Positions 16,771-24,450 of a stretch of 64,000 nt of DNA are shown in pieces. The notes under the pieces are model-generated. The model worked only from the letters and a program-made list of their open reading frames with translations. It did no database searches and had not been told where the DNA came from. The stretch covers positions 1 through 64,000 of the forward strand of contig DATFQX010000301.1 of assembly GCA_035263865.1 (NCBI GenBank). The letters run 5' to 3'. The position numbers were made by a program, and so were the translations under genes. The number at the start of each line of letters is the position of its first letter. Positions within the stretch are counted from its first letter, which is position 1. This DNA comes from VAZQ01 sp035263865. GTDB taxonomy: Bacteria; Pseudomonadota; Alphaproteobacteria; Rhizobiales; Xanthobacteraceae.

Positions 16771-17838
16771 TCAACGAGCGATGATCTCGACCTCACGGTC
16801 GACGCCGTTGACGACCCGGAACTCGCCCTCGTAGGTCTTGTTGTCGTTACGCGCGATAGCGCGATACTCCCCCTCCGCCAGGATCACGCGCGGAAAGGCG
16901 CCGATCGATTCCTTGATCACGTCGCCGCCGGGCGTGAGCACCGACCATTGGGTGTCGGCGCGCGCTTCCCCGCCACGCTCGTTCACGAGCTTAAGCGTGA
17001 TGATCGCGGCGCGATGGCTGATCGTGGCGTCAGTCAACTTGCCAACCTCGACGCGGATGTCGGAGCGCACCGTCGCATTGGCATCGCCGTAGTTCGAGAC
17101 GATGTGGTAAGCCCCCTCCGGCAGTAACACGATGTCGCCGGTCATGATCGCGGTCGCAATCGGACGCTTATCACCCGGCTCGAACTGGCTGCCCTTGTAA
17201 AGGTCGAACGAAATCTGCCCCTGCGGGATGCGTGCAGCGCCGACCCGGCCTTCGATGCGCAGTCCGCCGGCGGGAATTTCGAACACGTCCTTCATCGTCT
17301 CGGCGCGCACCTGCACAGCCTTGGTCACACTGGCTAGCCCGAACCCGGCGCTGACAACGTAAGCGCCGGGCGCCAAGACGAAGGTCGGCGCCGGTCCCTT
17401 GTCCTCTTTCACAGGCCGCGGAAGGCCGTTCTCTTCGGTGCGATAGACGCGCCAATGCAATCCGCTATTGATCGTCGGCAGATCGCGGCCGAACCGCGCA
17501 CTGACCGTGAGCGCGCCATGTCCCGCCGGGAGGGACGGCGCGGCGAGCGCCCCGGGTGCGGCATGAGCCTGTACAGCAGCGTTCGTCGTGCCCGGCAGCG
17601 ATTGCAGCATCGGTCCTTTGGCCGCTGCAGTCGGCGCCAGATTGCCGCTCGGAGGAATGAGGCTTTGCGCCGGGCCCGGCGCAGCCGATGGGACGTCCAG
17701 CGGCGGGCGAGGCGCGAATGAACTATCGGAGCCACTGAAGAATTGCGCGCCGGCCGCCGCGGACAGCACCGCGAGCCATATGCCGGTGGCCACAACGAGT
17801 TGGCCCCCCCTACGGGTCCTCGTCCCCCCGATGCCCAT
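16771..17838 (-). CDS. Secreted hypothetical protein with beta-rich repeats
   Basis: The 355-residue product has an N-terminal hydrophobic stretch (LVVATGIWLAVLSAAAGAQ) that can serve as a signal peptide, and then a Pro/Ala-rich linker to about residue 100. The rest consists of several similar beta-type segments: LAPGAYVVSAGFG, IPAGGLRIEGRVG, LLPEGAYHIVSNYGD and LAEGEYRAIARNDN each follow the pattern (L/I)xxGxYxV/I, as in carboxypeptidase-regulatory-like or PEGA-like folds. This suggests an envelope protein with about four beta sandwiches. No enzyme motif is visible. The function is unknown. Confidence 0.75.
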   Translation of the reverse strand: MGIGGTRTRRGGQLVVATGIWLAVLSAAAGAQFFSGSDSSFAPRPPLDVPSAAPGPAQSLIPPSGNLAPTAAAKGPMLQSLPGTTNAAVQAHAAPGALAAPSLPAGHGALTVSARFGRDLPTINSGLHWRVYRTEENGLPRPVKEDKGPAPTFVLAPGAYVVSAGFGLASVTKAVQVRAETMKDVFEIPAGGLRIEGRVGAARIPQGQISFDLYKGSQFEPGDKRPIATAIMTGDIVLLPEGAYHIVSNYGDANATVRSDIRVEVGKLTDATISHRAAIITLKLVNERGGEARADTQWSVLTPGGDVIKESIGAFPRVILAEGEYRAIARNDNKTYEGEFRVVNGVDREVEIIAR

Positions 17839-18000
17839 GGACCGCGGTTTTCGGCCGCAATAGCGGCAAATTCAAGCCAATGGCAGGGGGTTTGGCATCA
17901 TTGCGGCCCTTGTGCTAGGCGCAGCCGCGGCCCGCCGGCCGCGCAGGTTGCGGCCGTTTCAGGGCCGCGAATCTTCCCCCGCCTGTGCGCGGATCAAGCC

Positions 18001-18573
18001 ATGGCTGACGCTCTCGAACTCCTCAAAACGCGCCGCTCCATCAAGCCGGTCGAACTCGCCGGCCCCGGTCCCTCCAAGGCCGAGATCGAGACGTTACTCA
18101 CGATTGCATCGCGCGTGCCCGATCACGGCAAACTGGTGCCCTGGCGGTTCATCATATTCGAGGGCGAGGCCAGATTGGCCGCCGGCGATACCATCGCCGC
18201 CGCGTTCTGCGCCAAATATCCCCAGGCGAAGGCGGAGCACATTGAAGCGGAACGCACCCGATTGGCACGCGCGCCCCTCGTGATCGCGGTGGTGAGCCGT
18301 GCCGCTCCGCACGTGAAGATTCCGGAGTGGGAGCAGGTGCTCTCGGCGGGCGCCGCGGCCATGAGCCTCGTGCTCGCCGCCCACGCGCTCGGCTATGCTG
18401 CGAGCTGGATCACCGAATGGTACGCCTATGACCGAGGCGTGCTCGGCACGCTCGGGCTCAATGACCATGAGCGTATCGCCGGATTCGTGCATATCGGCCG
18501 GCCGAGCGCCCCGCCTGAGGACAGGCCGCGCCCGCCGCTCGACGCAATCGCCACTCGTTTCGGGAGCGGCTAG
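18001..18573 (+). CDS. Nitroreductase-family flavoprotein, YdjA-like
   Basis: The 190-residue protein is a short nitroreductase. RRSIKPVELAGP with the FMN-phosphate-binding Arg-Arg-Ser sits near the N-terminus, VPDHGKLVPWRFIIFEG follows, and the C-terminal half has AAAMSLVLAAHALGYAASWITEW and GLNDHERIAGFVHIG. These enzymes use FMN and NAD(P)H to reduce nitro-aromatics, quinones or enones. The size and the HGK-PWRF pattern point to the YdjA subgroup. It stands alone between a divergent hypothetical gene and a small secreted peptide gene. Confidence 0.92.
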   Translation: MADALELLKTRRSIKPVELAGPGPSKAEIETLLTIASRVPDHGKLVPWRFIIFEGEARLAAGDTIAAAFCAKYPQAKAEHIEAERTRLARAPLVIAVVSRAAPHVKIPEWEQVLSAGAAAMSLVLAAHALGYAASWITEWYAYDRGVLGTLGLNDHERIAGFVHIGRPSAPPEDRPRPPLDAIATRFGSG

Positions 18574-18815
18574 GTCCGTCCAGCTGCAGTGAAGTTGCGG
18601 CGAATTTACCCGCCGCGGCGCGCTCGCGCGGGCTCATCCCGGTCATGAATTTTGCATTGCATTAATTCGGCATAAATCTACTAACACGCGGCAACTTCTT
18701 ACTTTTCCGTAAGGAACTCTCACGCGAGGTTCAAAATATTGTGCGTTGCACATCGAGGCGCGACTCACAAATATCGCCCGCGTAAGGCGATGAAATGATC
18801 CGGTAGGAGAAAATC

Positions 18816-18971
18816 ATGAAGACGCTAGTTGCTACCGTCATCCTTGCGATGGCTGCGGTTTCGCCCGCTCTGGCGCAGCGCGGCCAATCGGCGCCGCAGC
18901 AGGACTATCAGCAAAACGGCTATTACAACGGCTACCCTCTGCAGGAGTGGTACCGGACCGACGAGTGGTAA
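18816..18971 (+). CDS. Small secreted peptide, 51 residues
   Basis: An ATG preceded by AGGAGA opens a 51-residue reading frame: a clean signal peptide MKTLVATVILAMAAVSPALA with an ALA-Q cleavage site, then a 31-residue mature peptide rich in Gln, Tyr and Asn (QQDYQQNGYYNG) ending in EWYRTDEW. The upstream 150 bases are AT-rich, as expected of a promoter, and a perfect 14-bp hairpin follows 20 bases after the stop. The combination of ribosome-binding site, signal peptide and terminator makes it a real gene despite its length. Function is unknown; I infer a periplasmic location. Confidence 0.75.
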   Translation: MKTLVATVILAMAAVSPALAQRGQSAPQQDYQQNGYYNGYPLQEWYRTDEW

Positions 18972-18991
18972 TTTTCGCTGCGGATTAGCAA

Positions 18992-19025
18992 TGCGAAGGG
19001 GCGGACGAATGTCCGCCCCTTCGCA
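18992..19025 (+). terminator. Perfect 14-bp hairpin after the small secreted peptide gene
   Basis: TGCGAAGGGGCGGA pairs perfectly with TCCGCCCCTTCGCA around a 6-base loop. It sits 20 bases after the stop codon at 18971. The sequence after it lacks a T tract, so it may act as a weak intrinsic terminator or as a 3' stabiliser; it also separates this gene from the opposing tRNA-Ser. Confidence 0.7.
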
Positions 19026-19091
19026 CTCTAGGGCACCGCTCTGCGCGGCTCATGCCGTCATGGCAAAAGATCGAGCTGAGCAGACGAAAAC

Positions 19092-19184
19092 TGGCGGAGA
19101 CGGAGGGATTCGAACCCTCGATACGGCTTTAGACCGTATAACGGTTTAGCAAACCGCCGCCTTCAGCCACTCGGCCACGTCTCC
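19092..19184 (-). tRNA. tRNA-Ser (anticodon GCU)
   Basis: The 93-base gene, read on the minus strand, has the acceptor pairing GGAGACG / CGTCTCC, an anticodon loop TTGCTAA (anticodon GCT, reading AGC/AGU), a long variable arm (ATACGG...CCGTAT) characteristic of serine tRNAs, a T arm with GGTTCGAATCC and an encoded CCA end. All arms are intact. Confidence 0.97.
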
Positions 19185-19301
19185 GGCACGAATTTGCCTA
19201 TCGGCCACCTCGGGACCGGTCAAGCACTTCGCATCCGCGCCGCATCGGGCCAAACCCGCTCGGACACGCGCGCTCGATCCGCTGTGCTCGCGGGAGGAAG
19301 A

Positions 19302-20075
19302 CTAGCGCGCGCGCTGATTGAACAGAACCGCGCGCACCTGCGGATCCGTCATGTCAACATGAAAGGCCGCTTCGACCTTCACCGACAGACCTCGTTTGAC
19401 TGCCGGACGCGCCAGCACGGTTTTGAGCCAGCGCCGGACGTTTGGAAATCGGCTCAGGTCGTGGCCGTGGCGCTCCGCGCGGCTCGCCCAACCGATGCAG
19501 GCGATATCGGCGATCGAGTAGGCGCGAGCGAGGAACTCGCGGTCCTCGAGCCGCTTGTCGATCACGCCGTAAAGGCGGTTCATCTCGTTGCTGAAGCGCT
19601 CGACGGCGTAGGGCAGCCTCTCCGCCGCATAATGGCGGAAGTGGTTGGCCTCACCGGCCTTGGGGCCGAGATTGGCCATCTGCCAGAACAGCCACTGGTC
19701 GACTTCGACGCGACCATGCTCGTCCTGCGGATAGAATTTTCCGGTCTTGCGCCCGAGATATTGAAGGATCGCGCCGGACTCGAAGATCGCGATCGGCTTG
19801 CCGCCTGGTCCGTCGTGGTCGACGATCGCCGGTATGCGGTTGTTGGGAGAGATTGCCAGGAACTGCGGCTTGAACTGATCGCCCTTGGAGATATTGACCG
19901 GGATCGTCGCGTAAGGAAGCGCGCACTCCTCTAGCATGATCGTAATCTTCCAGCCGTTCGGCGTCGGCCAGTAATAGAGGTCGATCGGTTTCTTGCCGCC
20001 ATCGCCTCGCGTCGAGGGAGATTGCGCTTTTCGCGCAGGCCTGTTGCGGCTCGATTTCGCAGCGGTGCGGGCCAT
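19302..20075 (-). CDS. Glutathione S-transferase, YghU/Nu-class-like
   Basis: The 257-residue protein has an N-terminal thioredoxin-like domain (PIDLYYWPTPNGWKITIMLEE) with the Asn/Trp pattern of the YghU group, the glutathione-contact strand NRIPAIVDHDG and ESGAILQYL, and an all-helical C-terminal domain (WLFWQMANLGPKAGEANHFRHYA). A 30-residue Lys/Arg/Ser-rich N-terminal extension precedes the core. Enzymes of this group show disulfide-bond reductase activity on 2-hydroxyethyl disulfide-like compounds. It lies downstream of a long structured non-coding segment on the same strand. Confidence 0.92.
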   Translation of the reverse strand: MARTAAKSSRNRPARKAQSPSTRGDGGKKPIDLYYWPTPNGWKITIMLEECALPYATIPVNISKGDQFKPQFLAISPNNRIPAIVDHDGPGGKPIAIFESGAILQYLGRKTGKFYPQDEHGRVEVDQWLFWQMANLGPKAGEANHFRHYAAERLPYAVERFSNEMNRLYGVIDKRLEDREFLARAYSIADIACIGWASRAERHGHDLSRFPNVRRWLKTVLARPAVKRGLSVKVEAAFHVDMTDPQVRAVLFNQRAR

Positions 20076-20191
20076 GCGGCTCTCTCAGCGGAACATACAG
20101 GCGCCGTTTACGTCCGCCGCCGCAAGATCGCTATCCGCCTGGAGCCAGCCTCGCGCGAGCGAGGCCGCACCGGCCGCTCCGCTCGAACATA

Positions 20192-20340
20192 CCGAGGGCG
20201 TCGGCGAGAGCCGGGGCTACGAGTCCAGCAGCAGAGTTCTGCCCCTGGCGAGGTGGGGGAGATCCCCCTCACCTCTTCTTCACCGTCTCCGATGAACGGA
20301 AGCGAAGAAGCTCGAGCCCCTGTCTCGCCGACGCCCTCGG
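20192..20340. ncRNA. Candidate structured RNA or inverted-repeat element, about 149 bases
   Basis: The ends of this segment pair in inverted orientation: the first 18 bases of 20192-20223 are an exact reverse complement of the last 18 of 20311-20340, and the pairing continues with small mismatches to about 28 positions. Inside are three smaller hairpins: GCAGA-GT-TCTGC (20231-20242), a GAGGTG...CACCTC stem around 20250-20275, and CTTCTTC...GAAGAAG (20276-20310). The layout resembles a multi-branched RNA. A miniature inverted-repeat element is the main alternative. Strand cannot be fixed. A further 6-bp hairpin (CCTCGC-GCGA-GCGAGG) sits at 20149-20164 in the GST leader. Confidence 0.45.
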
Positions 20341-20350
20341 GGCGTCGACT

Positions 20351-20405
20351 GGGCCGGCAAAATCGAAATGCGATGCGCTCACCGCGTTTCGACTCGCGCC
20401 GGCCC
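20351..20405 (-). terminator. Long two-tier hairpin downstream of the tiny basic peptide gene
   Basis: GGGCCGGC (20351-20358) pairs with GCCGGCCC (20398-20405), and a second tier TCGAAA (20363-20368) pairs with TTTCGA (20387-20392). The hairpin begins 55 bases after the stop of the 25-residue basic peptide gene on the minus strand and could end its transcript. No T tract follows. It could also be part of the neighbouring inverted-repeat element. Confidence 0.4.
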
Positions 20406-20460
20406 GTTTGACGCAGTCATCGACGTCGTTCGAAGTCGAAGACTGATGCGCGGCGCGCGC

Positions 20461-20538
20461 TTACTTCTTCTTCCGGCGCCTGGTCTTCTTGGCGCCCTTC
20501 TTCGCTGCCTTCGCCGTCTTCCTTCGTTTCTTCGCCAT
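20461..20538 (-). CDS. Tiny Lys/Arg-rich basic peptide, 25 residues
   Basis: A GGAGG ribosome-binding site with a 5-base spacer precedes an ATG that opens a 25-residue reading frame, MAKKRRKTAKAAKKGAKKTR followed by RRKKK. Seventeen of the 25 residues are Lys or Arg and the rest mostly Ala, Gly and Thr, resembling the C-terminal tail of histone H1-like bacterial proteins. It would bind DNA, RNA or ribosomes through charge alone. A biased random frame is possible, but the strong ribosome-binding site and flanking hairpin argue for a gene. It lies in a non-coding region on the same strand as gatB and the GST gene. Confidence 0.6.
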   Translation of the reverse strand: MAKKRRKTAKAAKKGAKKTRRRKKK

Positions 20539-21087
20539 GCTGCCCTCCTAGCCTGAGTGAGTGGCGATATCGTCCAAGTGCCCGCGGGGATCGCGACCAC
20601 TGCAATGGGATTACTACAGCGTGATAAAAAAACCAGTGTTTTTGCGCGGTGCAGCGCGCCCGAGCGCGTATCCACGCTACATGTTGCGCCTTGAGCGACG
20701 CCGGACGCGCGCATCACTTCGTACATGGCGCAACGGCGCAGCGCTACGTGCGATATTTTTTCGACCGCTCGAAAATGTCGATAATACAAGGGTTTTCGTG
20801 GTGTGGTGATTTTCGCGCGATTGCATCGAATGCAGCAAGCACGGAACACGCGTGTGTTCAAAAACGCCCTCGCAACCCGGCGTTAAGCATACTGAACAAC
20901 TTGTGCAAAAAATCTTCTGTCGAAAGGTCCACCAAGGTGCTCCCAACCGCCCGATCCGGCACGAATCGAGCGAATCGGCCGGCGAAGTGATTCGCCAAGA
21001 GCGACAAGGAGCGGACGAGCGCGGACAGACAAACACCAAGATCATGTGTCGTCCGTGTCGCGTGGCCTGCGGTGCGCTCGTCGCTCT
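20539..21087. other. Long AT-richer gap upstream of the tiny basic peptide gene
   Basis: About 549 bases lie between the end of gatB and the tiny peptide gene on the same strand. The stretch around 20600-20930 is visibly AT-richer than the rest of the window and contains an A/T-flanked hairpin AAAAAC-CAGT-GTTTTT near 20625-20640 and the inverted repeat GAACAC-GCGT-GTGTTC near 20851-20866. Reading frames exist in several phases, but none has a good ribosome-binding site together with protein-like composition. It may hold a promoter and a long leader for the tiny gene, or a small RNA. Confidence 0.4.
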
Positions 21088-22575
21088 TCAGAGGCCGAGC
21101 TTCGTTTTGAGCAACTCGTTCACCGCCTTCGGGTTCGCCTTGCCGCCGGACGCTTTCATCACCTGACCGACGAACCAACCGATCAGGGCGGGCTTCGCTT
21201 TTGCTTGCTGCAGCTTGTCGGGGTTCTTGGCGATGATCTCGTCGATGACCGGCTCGATCGCAGCGACGTCGGTCACTTGCGTCATACCGCGCGCCTCCAC
21301 GATCGCCCGCGGGTCGCCACCTTCGCGCCAACAGATCTCGAACAAATCCTTGGCGATCTTGCCGGAGATGGTGCCGGCCGAGATCAGGTCGAGGATTGCG
21401 CCGAGCTGCGAGGCTGACACCGGCGAGGCTGCGATGTCCCTCCCCTCTTTGTTGAGCCGACCCGCGAGCTCGTTGATGACCCAATTGGCGGCGGCCTTCG
21501 CGTCGCGGCCCTTTGCGACGTCTTCGAAGAAATCGGCCGTCTCCCGCTCGGCAACGAGAACGCCGGCATCGTACCCGGAGAGCCCATAATCACGCTTGAA
21601 GCGTGCCTGTTTCTCGTCCGGCAATTCCGGAAGATGCGCCTTTAAGTCCTCGACATAGTCGGCCGTCAATTCGAGCGGCAAAAGATCGGGATCGGGAAAA
21701 TAACGGTAATCGTGCGCCTCCTCTTTGTTGCGCATGGAGCGGGTTTCGCCTTTGGCCGGATCAAACAAGCGCGTCTCCTGCTCGATCTCGCCGCCGTCTT
21801 CAAGAATGTCGATCTGACGCCGCGCCTCGCTCTCGATCGCTTGCCCGACGAAACGGATGGAATTGAGGTTCTTGATCTCGCAGCGGGTGGCCAGCGGCGC
21901 ACCGGGCTTGCGCACTGACACGTTGACGTCCGCGCGAAGATTACCCTTCTCCATGTCGCCATCGCAGGTGCCGAGGTAGCGCAGGATGGCGCGCAGCTTC
22001 GCCATGTAGGCCTTGGCGTCTTCGGACGAGCGCATATCCGGCTGCGACACGATTTCCATCAGTGCCACGCCTGCCCGGTTGAGGTCGACGAGCGACATGC
22101 TGGTGTGACGGTCGTGCAGCGATTTGCCGGCGTCTTGTTCGAGATGCAGCCGCTCGATGCCGACCCTCACGGTTTCACCGTCCGACAGATCGACGAGCAC
22201 CTCGCCTTCGCCGACGAGCGGCGATTTGTACTGGCTGATCTGATAACCCTGCGGGAGGTCGGGATAAAAATAGTTCTTGCGGTCGAACACCGATTTCAAG
22301 TTGATCCGCGCCTTGAGTCCGAGGCCAGTGCGTACCGCCTGCTTGATGCACTCCTCATTGATGACCGGCAGCATGCCGGGCATGGCCGCGTCGACGAGGG
22401 AGACGTGTGAATTGGGCTCGCCGCCAAATGCGGTCGAGGCGCCGGAAAAGAGCTTGGATTGTGAGGTCACCTGGGCATGGACCTCCATGCCGATCACGAC
22501 CTCCCAATCCCCCGTCCTACCGTTGATGAATTTGGATTTCATCGGCGGACCGCCAACAGTCGCCATATCCGTCAT
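21088..22575 (-). CDS. gatB: Aspartyl/glutamyl-tRNA amidotransferase subunit B
   Basis: The 495-residue protein is the tRNA-binding kinase-like subunit of the GatCAB complex, which converts misacylated Glu-tRNA(Gln) and Asp-tRNA(Asn) to the correct amide. It shows the N-terminal GMEVHAQ, FDRKNYFYPDLPQGYQISQY, the SLVDLNRAG and RCEIKNLNS motifs, and the C-terminal YqeY-like tail with KANPKAVNELLKTKLG. The length is normal. Its partners gatC and gatA lie about 1.9 kb upstream on the same strand, split off by a Bug receptor gene and small genes, so gatB is probably transcribed separately. Confidence 0.97.
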   Translation of the reverse strand: MTDMATVGGPPMKSKFINGRTGDWEVVIGMEVHAQVTSQSKLFSGASTAFGGEPNSHVSLVDAAMPGMLPVINEECIKQAVRTGLGLKARINLKSVFDRKNYFYPDLPQGYQISQYKSPLVGEGEVLVDLSDGETVRVGIERLHLEQDAGKSLHDRHTSMSLVDLNRAGVALMEIVSQPDMRSSEDAKAYMAKLRAILRYLGTCDGDMEKGNLRADVNVSVRKPGAPLATRCEIKNLNSIRFVGQAIESEARRQIDILEDGGEIEQETRLFDPAKGETRSMRNKEEAHDYRYFPDPDLLPLELTADYVEDLKAHLPELPDEKQARFKRDYGLSGYDAGVLVAERETADFFEDVAKGRDAKAAANWVINELAGRLNKEGRDIAASPVSASQLGAILDLISAGTISGKIAKDLFEICWREGGDPRAIVEARGMTQVTDVAAIEPVIDEIIAKNPDKLQQAKAKPALIGWFVGQVMKASGGKANPKAVNELLKTKLGL

Positions 22576-22721
22576 GCTCGCGCATCCCAGCGGGCATGCG
22601 GTCTGTTAAACGCTTCGGCGACGCGCCACAAGGCTGCCGCAATTCCGCGTGCGCGGGCGCGCTGGAACTTCCAACCCGGCACGGGCGTTGGGTTTTGGGT
22701 GCAAATGAATCGGAGTCGGCG

Positions 22722-22886
22722 ATGAACGACAACAGGATCCCGACCGGGGCGCTTGGCGCCATCCTGGGCGCGCTGATTGTTGTTGCACTCGGGATATTCC
22801 TGCTCAGTGGCGGCGAGCACGTCGGCAAAAAGGCCATCAACAGCGATGCCGATCTCCCGCCGATCGCGGCGGGGAAGGGCAAATAA
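22722..22886 (+). CDS. Small single-pass membrane protein, 54 residues
   Basis: An ATG with an upstream GGAG box opens a 54-residue frame. It has a short charged N-terminus (MNDNRIP), one transmembrane helix (GALGAILGALIVVALGIFLL) and a charged tail ending in PPIAAGKGK. I do not recognise a named family; small membrane proteins of this shape are common in Hyphomicrobiales. It is divergent from gatB and lies upstream of a Bug receptor gene in the same direction. Confidence 0.65.
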   Translation: MNDNRIPTGALGAILGALIVVALGIFLLSGGEHVGKKAINSDADLPPIAAGKGK

Positions 22887-23030
22887 ATAGAGCAACCCCG
22901 GGTCATCCGGTCGCTCGCGGACGATTGTCCCGCCCCGCCCGCGGCGGTACCCTCAACAAATCGCGACGCGCGGATGAGCGTGCCGCTTCGCTCCGGATAA
23001 CGGACGGGAAGCGAAGATCAAGGTCGACGC

Positions 23031-24032
23031 GTGACATGGCAGACGCAAGGGAGGCTCGACCGGCGCCGCGTTTTCGCGCTGGCGGCCTCAGCTGCGCTGG
23101 TCCTCGGCCAACGCACCGCCGCCGCAGACACAGACTGGCCCAGCCGCGTCGTCAAGCTCGTCGTGCCCTTCACACCCGGCGGCGGCATCGACGGCATCGG
23201 CCGTATCATCGGCGCGCAGCTCTCAGAAATCTGGGGCCAGCAGGTGGTCATCGAGAACAAGCCGGGCGCCGGCGGCAATATCGCCTCCGAGTTCGTCGCC
23301 CGCTCCGCTCCCGACGGCTACACCATGTACATCACCGCGGCTGGACTGGCCGTCAACCGCTACCTCTTTGAATCGATCAATTACGATCCGCTGGCCGATT
23401 TCGCCCCGGTGACGCTGATCTGCCTCTTCCCCAACGTGCTGGTCGTGCCGAACTCCTCGCCATTGCATTCGGTCGCCGATCTTGTTGCGAAGGCCAAGCG
23501 CGATCCAGGAAAGGTCACCTTTGCCTCTCCCGGGCATGGCAGCTCACCGCACATGAGTGCCGAGCTGTTCAAGTATATGGCCAAAGTCGATCTCACCCAC
23601 GTGCCCTACCGCGGAGCGTCGCCCGCTTACACCGACGTGATCGCCGGGCGCGTCGATTGCACATTCGCAGTCATGGCGTCGGGTCTTCCGCTCGTTCGAG
23701 CCGGACAGTTGCGCGCACTCGGCGTGACGACCGACGGGCGTGTGGCGGCGGCGCCCGAGATTCCGACCATCGCCGAGTCTGGCGTCCCCGGCTACGATAC
23801 GTCGTCGTGGTTTGCTTTCTTCGTACCGGCCAAGACACCGCCCAAAATCACCGCCAAGATGCACGCGGACACGGTTGCGGCGCTCGCCGAGCCGCAGATC
23901 AGAGCCAAGCTCGATGCGCTCGGCGTGGTCGTGGTGGGATCCACGCCCGAACAACTCGGCGCGCATCTGAAGGCGGAAATGGAGCGGTGGGGGCCAGTGA
24001 TCAAAGCGGCCAACATCAAGGTCAGCGAATGA
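23031..24032 (+). CDS. Bug/TctC-family periplasmic solute receptor (3 of 6)
   Basis: The 333-residue receptor has an N-terminus with a twin-arginine-like run (RLDRRRVFALAASAALVLG) and then the Bug pattern WPSRVVKLVVPFTPGGGID, VIENKPGAGGN, SAPDGYTMYITAAG, VPYRGASPAYTDVIAGR, and the C-terminal EMERWGPVIKAANIK. Only a GTG at 23031 is available as a start before the signal segment, with an AAGG box 8 bases upstream. This suggests Tat-dependent export, but that is inference. It sits between gatB and gatA with no transport partner. Confidence 0.9.
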   Translation: MTWQTQGRLDRRRVFALAASAALVLGQRTAAADTDWPSRVVKLVVPFTPGGGIDGIGRIIGAQLSEIWGQQVVIENKPGAGGNIASEFVARSAPDGYTMYITAAGLAVNRYLFESINYDPLADFAPVTLICLFPNVLVVPNSSPLHSVADLVAKAKRDPGKVTFASPGHGSSPHMSAELFKYMAKVDLTHVPYRGASPAYTDVIAGRVDCTFAVMASGLPLVRAGQLRALGVTTDGRVAAAPEIPTIAESGVPGYDTSSWFAFFVPAKTPPKITAKMHADTVAALAEPQIRAKLDALGVVVVGSTPEQLGAHLKAEMERWGPVIKAANIKVSE

Positions 24033-24083
24033 TCACCCGCCGCTGCGCGATCGGCGTCGCCGCGTAAAGCGGCCATCAATCGC

Positions 24084-24380
24084 TCAAACCTGCGCTTCCA
24101 GCAGACTTTCGGCGATCGCGTCCCACTCGGCGGCAAATGGCTTGCGCGACAGCGGGCGTTGCGCACGTCGGTACCAGTACCGCGCATTGTCGAGATCACC
24201 CTCCACGCGATGCAGATAGGCGTGCACCCAGGCGCTGTCCTTGCCGCCCCCGTCCATGACGATATTGTGCGCTTTTTCCCAGTTGTCCTTCCCGGCCCAC
24301 CACAGCGCCGCTAGCGCGACCGTGAGTTCGGCCGGCGGCTTGGCCTTCGCCAGGGACTCTTTGAACTCGAAGAAGTTCAT
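24084..24380 (-). CDS. Conserved-looking hypothetical protein downstream of gatA
   Basis: The 98-residue product starts at MNFFEFKESLAKAKPP and reads as an all-helical, TPR-like protein: LAALWWAGKDNWEKAHNIV, AWVHAYLHRVEGDLDNARYWYRRA and a C-terminal WDAIAESLLEAQ. The helix-turn-helix pairs with the WxxA and A-x-Y-W patterns resemble a Sel1/TPR repeat. It is the next gene after gatA on the same strand (70 bases), so it may be part of that transcript. The start is uncertain, as the frame is open for 40 more codons without a good ribosome-binding site at either position. Confidence 0.65.
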   Translation of the reverse strand: MNFFEFKESLAKAKPPAELTVALAALWWAGKDNWEKAHNIVMDGGGKDSAWVHAYLHRVEGDLDNARYWYRRAQRPLSRKPFAAEWDAIAESLLEAQV

Positions 24381-24450
24381 CGCGGGATGCTGAGCAAATT
24401 TGCAATGTGAGGGCTGCCGATCCAATACATAAGCGCATATTGTCGAGATA

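Noticed and set aside
18713..18747. A GGAAC box resembling the -35 element of the general stress sigma factor EcfG
   Set aside because: The nearest CGTT is 26 bases away instead of 16-17, so the pair does not fit the consensus.
20649..20990. A 113-codon plus-strand frame in the AT-rich gap
   Set aside because: No ribosome-binding site, basic low-complexity composition and no recognisable domain; other phases are equally open.
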